A DNA stretch of 64,000 nt from Flavobacteriales bacterium. GTDB lineage: Bacteria; Bacteroidota; Bacteroidia; Flavobacteriales_F; PHOS-HE28. The notes below the pieces were generated by a model. The model saw only the letters and a list, made by a program, of their open reading frames with translations. It made no database searches and was not told where the DNA came from. The position numbers were made by a program, and so were the translations under genes. The stretch covers positions 3,286,001 to 3,350,000 of the forward strand of contig JADJOI010000003.1 in assembly GCA_016713875.1 (NCBI GenBank), in the 5' to 3' direction. Shown here piece after piece: positions 33,042 to 40,180 of this stretch. Positions within the stretch are counted from its first letter, which is position 1; every line of letters starts with the position of its first letter.

Positions 33042-33722
33042 ATGGGTGAACCGCGGATCCACGACCCCTTGAGCGCCGATTGGGTGGTGCTGGTGCTGCT
33101 GGCCGTGCTGGTGCAGCTGGCCTGGACGAACGTCGTGTCGCCCCGCAAATGGGGCCTGATCCTCAACGGGGCGTTCGGCGCTCGCATCAGTCGGCGGAGC
33201 CTGCGCGAGGACATCGACCTGCAGGACCGCTCGATGTTGGGGCTGCTGGTGGCGTTGCTGGCGGGCCTGGGGTTGTTCCTGCATCAGGCACTGGTGATGC
33301 GCGGCATCGCGGATGCGGGTCCGGTGGGCTACTTCGGGGTGGTGGCCCTGCTGGTGCTGGTGGTGCTCGCGCAGGTGTTCGTGCTCCGGTTGGTGGGATG
33401 GCTCTTCCAGGGCGACGGTGGCCTGCAGGAGTACATCTACGTTCTGGTGATCGATCACCTGGTGCTGGGGGCGGCCTTGCTGCCCGTGGCGGTGTTGGTG
33501 GCCTTTCGGCCGGAAATGCGGTTCGTACTGCTGCCGACGGGCGGGGTGATCGCCTCGGCGATCGTGCTCCTCCGGTGGGGCCGGGCGGGGCTCATCGGGC
33601 GATCGGCGGGGGTCCCGCTCAGGCACATTTTCCTGTACCTTTGCGCCGCCGAGAGCCTGCCTGTGTTCCTCGTGCTCCAGACCCTTCAGCGTTCCGGCCC
33701 ATCCGTGTTCCAACTTCACTAA
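33042..33722 (+). CDS. DUF4271 membrane protein
   Basis: A 226-residue integral membrane protein with about six hydrophobic helices. The DWVVLVLLAVLVQLAW start and the C-terminal IFLYLCAAESLPVFLVLQTL match DUF4271, a Bacteroidota family. It is usually next to hemD, as here (10 bp). A link with haem or envelope processes has been inferred only from position. A candidate internal promoter for hemD lies at 33636-33643. Confidence 0.85.
   Translation: MGEPRIHDPLSADWVVLVLLAVLVQLAWTNVVSPRKWGLILNGAFGARISRRSLREDIDLQDRSMLGLLVALLAGLGLFLHQALVMRGIADAGPVGYFGVVALLVLVVLAQVFVLRLVGWLFQGDGGLQEYIYVLVIDHLVLGAALLPVAVLVAFRPEMRFVLLPTGGVIASAIVLLRWGRAGLIGRSAGVPLRHIFLYLCAAESLPVFLVLQTLQRSGPSVFQLH
33636..33643 (+). promoter_or_regulatory. 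Putative -7 promoter box inside DUF4271, possibly for hemD
   Basis: TACCTTTG within the 3' end of the DUF4271 gene, 89 bp before the TTG start of hemD. It could give hemD and the rnpA cluster an independent promoter. Confidence 0.35.
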
Positions 33723-33732
33723 CCGAGCGGCC

Positions 33733-34482
33733 TTGAAGATCAAGACCATCCTCGTTTCGCAGCCGGAACCCACGGACGTCAAGTCCCCCTACCACGAGCT
33801 CGGCAGGAAGTACGGCCTGAAGATCGACTTCAAGCCGTTCATCAAGGTGGAGGCCGTTCCTGCGCAGGACTTCCGGCAGGAGCGCATCAACATCCTGGAC
33901 CACTCGGCCATCGTGCTCACCAGCCGTAATGCGGTGGACCATTTCTTCCGGATGTGCAAGGAGCTTCGGCTCACGGTGCCGGAAAGCATGAAGTACTTCT
34001 GCGTCAGCGAGAGCGTGGCGTACTACGTGCAGAAGTACATCGTGTACCGCAAACGCAAGGTCTTCATCGGCAAGAACACGTTCCAGGACCTGCTGGACGT
34101 GATCAAGAAGCACAAGGACGAGGTGTACCTGGTGCCGTGCAGCGACATCCAGAAGGCGGAGATCCCCGCGCTGCTGGACAAGGCGGGGGTGAAGTACACC
34201 AACGCGGTGTTCTACCGCACGGTGGCCAGCGACCTCAGCGACCTGAAGAACCTGAAGTACGACATGCTGGTGTTCTTCAGCCCGGCGGGGATCGAGAGCC
34301 TGTTCAAGAACTTCCCGAAGTTCGACCAGAACGGCGCGGTCATCGCAGCGTTCGGCCCAACGACCAGCAAGGCGGTGCGCGATGCCGGTCTGCGGCTGGA
34401 CATCGAGGCCCCCCTGCCGGAGGCCCCGAGCATGACGGGTGCCATCGAGCTGTACATCAAGAGGCTCGGCAAGAAGAAATAG
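33733..34482 (+). CDS. hemD: Uroporphyrinogen-III synthase
   Basis: A 249-residue enzyme that closes and inverts ring D of hydroxymethylbilane to give uroporphyrinogen III in haem synthesis. The N-terminus KIKTILVSQPEP, the HSAIVLTSRNAVDHFF motif and the C-terminal AFGPTTSKAVRDAGLR match Bacteroidota HemD. The only in-frame start at the conserved N-terminus is TTG at 33733; there is no ATG nearby. The gene lies between DUF4271 and rnpA, spacing 10 and 53 bp. Confidence 0.9.
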   Translation: MKIKTILVSQPEPTDVKSPYHELGRKYGLKIDFKPFIKVEAVPAQDFRQERINILDHSAIVLTSRNAVDHFFRMCKELRLTVPESMKYFCVSESVAYYVQKYIVYRKRKVFIGKNTFQDLLDVIKKHKDEVYLVPCSDIQKAEIPALLDKAGVKYTNAVFYRTVASDLSDLKNLKYDMLVFFSPAGIESLFKNFPKFDQNGAVIAAFGPTTSKAVRDAGLRLDIEAPLPEAPSMTGAIELYIKRLGKKK

Positions 34483-34535
34483 GCCCCGGATGTCACGGGG
34501 CCAACGTCCCGGCCTTCCGGGCCGATCACGTCGGC

Positions 34536-34919
34536 ATGGAGCGTCATACCTTCCCCAAGCAGGAGCGCCTTCGCGGCCGTCCGCGCATCCAGCGGCTCAT
34601 CGCCGAGGGGCGCACGGTGCACGTTCCGCCCTTCCGCCTCACCGGCCTGTTCATGGAGCTCGATGCCCCCGTTCCAGCCCAGGTGGCCTTCGCCGTGCCG
34701 AAGCGCAACCTCCCGCGTGCAGTGGACCGCAACCGGGCCCGTCGGCGCATGCGCGAGGCCTACCGCCTGCACAAGCACATTTACCACGACCGGTTACGCC
34801 AGCTCGGCCGCTCATGCGGCTTGCTCTTCGTGCTGCAGGGCCGTGCCGTGCCGGCCTACGCCGAGGTGGAGGGTAAAATGATCCGCGCGCTGGACCGTTG
34901 GTTCAAGGAACATGCGTAG
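34536..34919 (+). CDS. rnpA: Ribonuclease P protein component
   Basis: A 127-residue basic protein, the protein subunit of RNase P, which removes tRNA 5' leaders. The RNR-type motif is clear in VDRNRARRRMREAYR, after VAFAVPKRNLPRA. The start ATG at 34536 gives the usual length of the family; the N-terminal TFPKQERLRGRP matches RnpA beginnings. It overlaps yidD by 8 bp, a conserved pairing. Usually rpmH is next to rnpA; here it is not, as in many Bacteroidota. Confidence 0.94.
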   Translation: MERHTFPKQERLRGRPRIQRLIAEGRTVHVPPFRLTGLFMELDAPVPAQVAFAVPKRNLPRAVDRNRARRRMREAYRLHKHIYHDRLRQLGRSCGLLFVLQGRAVPAYAEVEGKMIRALDRWFKEHA

Positions 34920-35133
34920 GCTGCTCATCACCGCCATGATCGGCCTCATCCGCCTTTACCAGTTCACCCTGTCGCCGTTGCTGCCCGGTGCGTGCCGATA
35001 CACACCCAGCTGTAGCACCTACGGCGTGGAGGCCCTGCGCCGCCATGGTCCCTTCCGCGGCGGCTGGCTCACCCTCAAGCGCTTCCTATCTTGTCATCCT
35101 TGGGGCGGGCATGGCCACGACCCCGTTCCATGA
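34912..35133 (+). CDS. yidD: Membrane protein insertion efficiency factor YidD
   Basis: A 73-residue protein with the family hallmark LYQFTLSPLLPGACRYTPSCSTYGVEAL and a C-terminal GxxxTxxRxxxCHPWGGHGHDPVP. YidD is a small membrane-associated factor that helps YidC-dependent insertion. It overlaps rnpA by 8 bp, and its stop overlaps the S41 protease start (ATGA), so it is part of one transcript. Confidence 0.95.
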   Translation: MRRLLITAMIGLIRLYQFTLSPLLPGACRYTPSCSTYGVEALRRHGPFRGGWLTLKRFLSCHPWGGHGHDPVP

Positions 35134-36815
35134 AGCCTCATTCACCCATGAACGCACCCCGCACCCCCCGCCTGCGCACCTGGATCATCGGTGGCGCCTT
35201 GGCCGCTTCCGGCGCCCTCACCATCGCGGCGGGCGACAGCTACTTCGAGATCTCCAAGAACCTGGAGATCTTCACCGAGCTCTACAAGGAGCTCAACGTC
35301 TACTATGTCGAGGACACCAAGCCCGGCACGCTGATGAAGACGGGCATCGATGCGATGCTCTCCTCGCTCGACCCTTACACGCAGTACATCCCGGAAAGCG
35401 ACATCGAGGAGTACCGCTTCCAGACCACGGGGCAGTACGGAGGCATCGGCGCGCTCATCAAGCGCCAGGGCGATGGCATGGTGATCAGCGAGCCGTATGA
35501 GGGCTTCCCTGCGGCGAAGGCGGGCATCTGGGCCGGCGACGAGATCCTGGAGGTGGATGGCCGGAAGGTGCGCGGCCTCGACACCGAGGAGGTGAGCAAG
35601 CTATTGAAGGGACAGGCCGGCACGCCGGTGCGCATGCTGCTCAAGCGGGGCACCGCCGAGCCGTCGGAGAAGCTGATCACGCGTGAGGAGATCAAGATCC
35701 CTGACGTGCCCTACAAGGGCATTGTGGACGCCACCCACATGGTGGGCTACATCAAGCTCAACAGCTTCACGCAGACCGCGAGCGCCGATGTGCGCAACGC
35801 CATGAAGCAGCTCAAGCAGGAGGGGGCGCGTCACCTCATCCTCGATCTGCGCGGCAATGGCGGCGGCCTGTTGCGCGAAGCGGTGAACATCGTCAACCTC
35901 TTCGTGCCCAAGAACGAGCCCGTGGTGGAGACCAAGGGCCGCATCGCCGAGTGGGACAAGAGCTACCGCACGCTCAGTGAGCCGGAGGACGCGACCATGC
36001 CACTGGTGGTGCTGGTCGATGGTGGCTCGGCCAGCGCCAGCGAGATCGTCAGCGGCGCGCTGCAGGACCTGGACCGTGCCGTCGTGGTGGGCGAGCGCAC
36101 CTTCGGCAAGGGCCTCGTTCAGCAGACGCGCGACCTGTTCTACAACAGCAAACTGAAGGTCACCGTGGCCAAGTACTACATCCCCAGCGGACGCTGCATC
36201 CAGAAGCTGGACTATGCGCACCGCGACAGCAGCGGCAAGGCCACCGTGCGCACGGACACGAACCTCGTGGCCTTCAAGACCCGCAATGGCCGCACGGTGT
36301 ACGACGGGCGGGGCATCCTGCCCGATGTGCCCGTCACCGAACCCGAACTGGCCAAGGTGGTGGGCGGCCTCTATGCGGAGGACATCCTGTTCGATTTCGC
36401 CACGGACCACCGGCGCACGCACGACAGCATCGGCCCGCCCGAGCGGTTCACCATCAGCGACGAGCTCTATCACCGGTTCACGGAGTTCGCCCGGTCACGC
36501 AGCTTCACCTACGATACCGAGAGCATGGAGGCCTACGCGAAGCTCGAGGAGGTGGCACGCAAGGAGCGGTACTACGGCCATGCGCAGAAGGCCTTCGAGG
36601 AACTGAAGAAGGAGCTGGCGCCCGACCCGGCCGAGGAGCTCGACCTGTTCCGTACGGAGGTGGAGGAGATGCTGCGCAACGAGATCGTGTCCCGGTACGA
36701 CCTGCAGACGGGCCGGGCCAAGGCGGCGCTCATCACCGACCCTTACGTGCAGGCCGCGGTGAAGGCCCTCACCGACGGTGGCTACAGCGGGATCCTGGCC
36801 GGCACCAAGCCCTGA
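35130..36815 (+). CDS. C-terminal processing peptidase, S41 family
   Basis: A 561-residue protease with an N-terminal signal anchor (WIIGGALAASGALTIAAG). The PDZ domain covers about residues 90-170 (YGGIGALI, then AAKAGIWAGDEILEVDG). The S41 domain has YIKLNSFTQTA, LDLRGNGGGLLREAV and GGSASASEIV with the catalytic Ser; the Lys is in FGKGLVQQ. S41 proteases process or degrade periplasmic proteins. It follows yidD with ATGA overlap; ATG at 35148 is an alternative start. A second S41 gene is at 61615-63231. Confidence 0.93.
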   Translation: MKPHSPMNAPRTPRLRTWIIGGALAASGALTIAAGDSYFEISKNLEIFTELYKELNVYYVEDTKPGTLMKTGIDAMLSSLDPYTQYIPESDIEEYRFQTTGQYGGIGALIKRQGDGMVISEPYEGFPAAKAGIWAGDEILEVDGRKVRGLDTEEVSKLLKGQAGTPVRMLLKRGTAEPSEKLITREEIKIPDVPYKGIVDATHMVGYIKLNSFTQTASADVRNAMKQLKQEGARHLILDLRGNGGGLLREAVNIVNLFVPKNEPVVETKGRIAEWDKSYRTLSEPEDATMPLVVLVDGGSASASEIVSGALQDLDRAVVVGERTFGKGLVQQTRDLFYNSKLKVTVAKYYIPSGRCIQKLDYAHRDSSGKATVRTDTNLVAFKTRNGRTVYDGRGILPDVPVTEPELAKVVGGLYAEDILFDFATDHRRTHDSIGPPERFTISDELYHRFTEFARSRSFTYDTESMEAYAKLEEVARKERYYGHAQKAFEELKKELAPDPAEELDLFRTEVEEMLRNEIVSRYDLQTGRAKAALITDPYVQAAVKALTDGGYSGILAGTKP

Positions 36816-36819
36816 GCTG

Positions 36820-38451
36820 ATGCCGCGGATGGCCGCGGGGAACCCGGCGGAACGCTGGGTGCGGCGCTTCGGTCTGGTCCGCATGGCGGGCCTGTTCATC
36901 GCGGCGGCCGCCCTGCCATGGAACAATGTGCTGCTCAGCAATGCGCAGATCCTGATGCTGCTGGGCTGGCTGGGCGAGGGCTTGGCCGCCCGCGACATGG
37001 GGAGGCGCTTCCGCCAGGCGTTCACCGGTCCGTGGTCGCTGGCCTTCATCGCCACCTTTCTGCTGCACGCAGCAGGCATCGTCTGGTCCGAGGACCGCGC
37101 CTGGGCGTTCGACCTCACCCGCATCCTGCTCCCCGTGCTCGTCTTCGGGGTGGTGCTGTCCACCTCGCCGCCCATGGGGGAGCGGGCCATCCGCGATGTG
37201 CTGCGCACCGGGGCCTGGAGCGTGGTGGCCAGCACGGCGGTGTGCCTGGTCGTGGCGGGCGGCCACCTGCAGAGCGGTGACCATCGCGCGGTCAGCATCT
37301 TCATCAGCCATGTGCGGCTGGGGCTGCTCCTCGCCCTCGCCACCTGTGTGTTCATCCTGGACCGTCCGCCCCAGCAGTGGCTGCGCGCCGTGCATGGTCT
37401 CGGCGCGATGTGGGCCGTGGGCTTCCTGGTGGGGGTCGGCAGTCTCAGCGGCTTGAGCACCCTGGGCGTGGCGCTCGTGGTGCTGGCGTGGCGCGGCGTG
37501 GGCGGCGCCCGCCCGCCCGTCCGCTGGTCGGTCCGCGCGGCGCTGGTGCTGGCGCCTGGCGCAGCGCTGATGATCCTGTTCGGCATGCTCCGGCCGCGCC
37601 CGTACACCCCGCTGCGGGTCGAGGATCTCGGGGAACGCAGCGCCGGTGGCGAGCCGTACTACCACGATGTCGCCGACCCGCAATGGGAGAACGGACATCC
37701 GGTATGGGTGCATGTGGCCAAGGAGGAGCTTGCGCGGGGCTGGGCGCTCCGCAGTCGCCTCGGATTGTACGACAAGGACGACCGGGGCCAGGAACTGCGC
37801 GGCACACTGGTCCGCTACCTGGCCAGCAGGGGGCTGACCAAGGACTCCGTGGGTCTGCTGGCGCTCACCGACGAGGACGTGCGCCGCATCGAGCAGGGCA
37901 TGCCGAGCGTACGCACCGGGCGCCAGCCGCTCCTGATGGCCCGTGTGGAACAACTGCGGATGGAGCTCGACCGCCATCGGGCCATCGGCGATCCGAACGG
38001 GCACAGCCTCACCATGCGGCTGGCCTATTGGCGGACGGGCTGGTGGATCGCACAGAGGCACCTGTGGACGGGTGTCGGCACGGGCGACACCCGTCCGGAG
38101 TTCGCACGCGCCTACGAGGAACTGCACAGCCCGCTGGATCCGGCCTGGCGCAACCGCGCGCACAACGAGTTCCTCACGCTGCTCATCAGCTTCGGCCTGC
38201 CGGGCCTGTTGTTCATCCTGGCCTGTTGGGTGGCGCCCGTGGTGGTGTTCCGTGCCTGGCGGCACCCGGTCTTCGCGGCGTGGGCGGCCATCTTCCTGGT
38301 GTCGTGCCTCACGGAGGACACCCTGGAGACCCAGACCGGGGCGACCTTCTTCGCCTTGTACGCCGCGCTATTCGTGTTCGGCGGGCGCTGGCTCAATGCG
38401 CAGGCAGGCCTTCAAGCAGCGCCAGCACACGCTCCGGAGCGATCCGCGTGA
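36820..38451 (+). CDS. O-antigen ligase-like membrane protein
   Basis: A 543-residue polytopic membrane protein with hydrophobic helices at both ends. A Wzy_C/WaaL-like pattern is visible: helices followed by a long periplasmic loop of about 170 residues (about 250-420) and the RAHNEFLTLLISFGLPGLLF motif typical of O-antigen ligases and polymerases. It should attach or polymerise surface glycans. The 3' end overlaps the convergent GT9 gene by 59 bp. It begins 4 bp after the S41 stop. Confidence 0.82.
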   Translation: MPRMAAGNPAERWVRRFGLVRMAGLFIAAAALPWNNVLLSNAQILMLLGWLGEGLAARDMGRRFRQAFTGPWSLAFIATFLLHAAGIVWSEDRAWAFDLTRILLPVLVFGVVLSTSPPMGERAIRDVLRTGAWSVVASTAVCLVVAGGHLQSGDHRAVSIFISHVRLGLLLALATCVFILDRPPQQWLRAVHGLGAMWAVGFLVGVGSLSGLSTLGVALVVLAWRGVGGARPPVRWSVRAALVLAPGAALMILFGMLRPRPYTPLRVEDLGERSAGGEPYYHDVADPQWENGHPVWVHVAKEELARGWALRSRLGLYDKDDRGQELRGTLVRYLASRGLTKDSVGLLALTDEDVRRIEQGMPSVRTGRQPLLMARVEQLRMELDRHRAIGDPNGHSLTMRLAYWRTGWWIAQRHLWTGVGTGDTRPEFARAYEELHSPLDPAWRNRAHNEFLTLLISFGLPGLLFILACWVAPVVVFRAWRHPVFAAWAAIFLVSCLTEDTLETQTGATFFALYAALFVFGGRWLNAQAGLQAAPAHAPERSA

Positions 38452-39400
38452 TGCAGTCGCACGGCCGTCCTGCGCGGCATGTGGGGCAGTCCGGGTCATG
38501 CACCAATGCGTGGGCATCGCGGCCGATCGGGGCCCAACGCCCTGGATGGATGGGGCGACGGGGGGCGAACAGGCCCACGGCACGGATGCCGCACGCGGCA
38601 GCGATGTGCAACGGTCCCGTGCTTGCCGCCACCAGTCCATCCGCACTGCCGATGAGGGCCACCAGCTGCTCCAGGCTCAGTCGTCCACCGGCATCAAGGA
38701 CCAGCGGATCGCTCCACGGAAGATGGGGGCGGTAGCGTTCAGCCTCCACAGCGGTGCCGGTGACCACCGTGCGGATGCCGAGCCGGTTCAGACCGCGCAT
38801 CAGCGCAGCGAAGTTGTCCAGCCCCCATTCCACGGCGCTGCCCTGCGAACCCGGATGAAGGATCACTGTGCGCCCCGCGGTCGGGGCCAGGTCGGCCGGA
38901 AGGACCGTGTGCAGCGGCGCGCTGAAGCCGGTGCGTTCGCTCAGCTGCGCCAGGGAGGGCACACCTTCCAGGCCGAGCGGACGCAGCAGCATCGTGTTCA
39001 ACTGGGCTTCGTGAAGCGGGCTCCGACGTCGGCTGAACGCCACACGATGCGTGCACGTGGTCCAGTGCCACCACCGGTGTGACGTCCCGATGCGCATGGG
39101 GATCCGGGCGGACCGCGCCCAGCGGGCCACGGCGCGGTGGGGGAACACATGCACCAACACATCGGCGCGCAGGTCGGAGAGCATGGACCCGGCTTCACCG
39201 GCCATCAGGTCCTCCAGGGTCAGCACCTGGTCCACATGGCTACAGCACCGCAGCACGGGTGCGGTGTAGTCGCGGCCGATGAACGTGATGCGCACGCCTG
39301 GGAACCGTTCCTTGAGCAGGCCCGCCATGGGCAGGGTGAGCATCACGTCACCGATGCTGTCCGGGCGGCTCAGGACGATGTGCTCAGGCGGGGGGCTCAT
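38393..39400 (-). CDS. Glycosyltransferase family 9 (heptosyltransferase-like)
   Basis: A 335-residue GT-B enzyme of family 9. The N-terminus has HIVLSRPDSIGDVMLTLPM, typical of heptosyltransferases, and the second domain has ILHPGSQGS and LVAASTGPLHIAAACG, GT9 motifs for ADP-heptose binding. It probably adds heptose to lipopolysaccharide core or a similar glycan. It overlaps the upstream GT2 gene by 17 bp. MSPPPEH at 39400 is used as start; ATG 24 bp earlier (39424) is possible. Confidence 0.88.
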   Translation of the reverse strand: MSPPPEHIVLSRPDSIGDVMLTLPMAGLLKERFPGVRITFIGRDYTAPVLRCCSHVDQVLTLEDLMAGEAGSMLSDLRADVLVHVFPHRAVARWARSARIPMRIGTSHRWWHWTTCTHRVAFSRRRSPLHEAQLNTMLLRPLGLEGVPSLAQLSERTGFSAPLHTVLPADLAPTAGRTVILHPGSQGSAVEWGLDNFAALMRGLNRLGIRTVVTGTAVEAERYRPHLPWSDPLVLDAGGRLSLEQLVALIGSADGLVAASTGPLHIAAACGIRAVGLFAPRRPIHPGRWAPIGRDAHALVHDPDCPTCRAGRPCDCITRIAPERVLALLEGLPAH

Positions 39401-40142
39401 GCTGAAGGGCGTGGAGCTTCGCATACTTCAGCCACACGGCCCGGGCGCTGAGGGTGGCGATGTGCCAGCCCGCTTTTCCATCGAGGAAGCCCGCCTGCAG
39501 CACGTAGCCTTGAAGGAACTTGGCCACGGGCGACAACCATCGCTTGACCGCTCCGGCGCGCCGGCCCGACCGGTGCAGCGCTTGGGCGTGCAGGTCGCTG
39601 TACCGTTCAATGCGCTCGCGGTGGGCGTCGAGGGAGGGATAGCTGTAGTGGAGCAGGTCACCTTCGAGCAGCTGCACGGGTGTTCCAAGGGCGAGCTCCA
39701 GCACTTCGTGCACATGGTCGCCGGTCCAGCGCGCCCCGTCTTTCGGGAAGAGCCGCGTCTTGGTATCAGGGTACCATCCACCGTGCCGCACCCAGGTGCC
39801 GCAGTAGTTGGTGAGCCGATGCATGCGGTAGGCGCCATGCGGTCCGTTGGCCTGCGCGTTCCGGATGGACCGGGCCAGCTCGGGGGAGGGCACTTCGTCG
39901 GCGTCCACGCTCAGGATGTAGGCTTGCGAAGCCAGGTCGTTCGCGAAGTTCTTCTGATCGCTGTAGTTGGTCCAGCGACGTGTCACCACGCGTGCGCCAT
40001 GCGCCTCCGCGATCCGTCGGGTGCCGTCCGTGCTTTCGGCGTCCACCACCACCACGTCCTGCACCAGGCCGGAGAGGCCCTTCAGGCAGCGGGCGATGTT
40101 GGCCTCCTCGTTGCGTGTGATGATGACCGCCGAGATGCCCAT
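39384..40142 (-). CDS. Glycosyltransferase family 2, WaaE/KdtX-like
   Basis: A 252-residue GT-A enzyme. ISAVIITRNEEANIARCLKGL opens the domain; VVVVDAESTDGTRRIAE and SVDADEVPSPEL hold the DxD-type metal site. WTGDHVHEVL and the C-terminal FLQGYVLQAGFLDGKAGWHIA are typical of KdtX/WaaE-like core glucosyltransferases. Pairing with a GT9 heptosyltransferase and an O-antigen ligase supports lipopolysaccharide core synthesis. Confidence 0.9.
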   Translation of the reverse strand: MGISAVIITRNEEANIARCLKGLSGLVQDVVVVDAESTDGTRRIAEAHGARVVTRRWTNYSDQKNFANDLASQAYILSVDADEVPSPELARSIRNAQANGPHGAYRMHRLTNYCGTWVRHGGWYPDTKTRLFPKDGARWTGDHVHEVLELALGTPVQLLEGDLLHYSYPSLDAHRERIERYSDLHAQALHRSGRRAGAVKRWLSPVAKFLQGYVLQAGFLDGKAGWHIATLSARAVWLKYAKLHALQHEPPA

Positions 40143-40180
40143 CGGGCGGAAGTTAGCCGACCGTTACGGGCGCCCGATGC

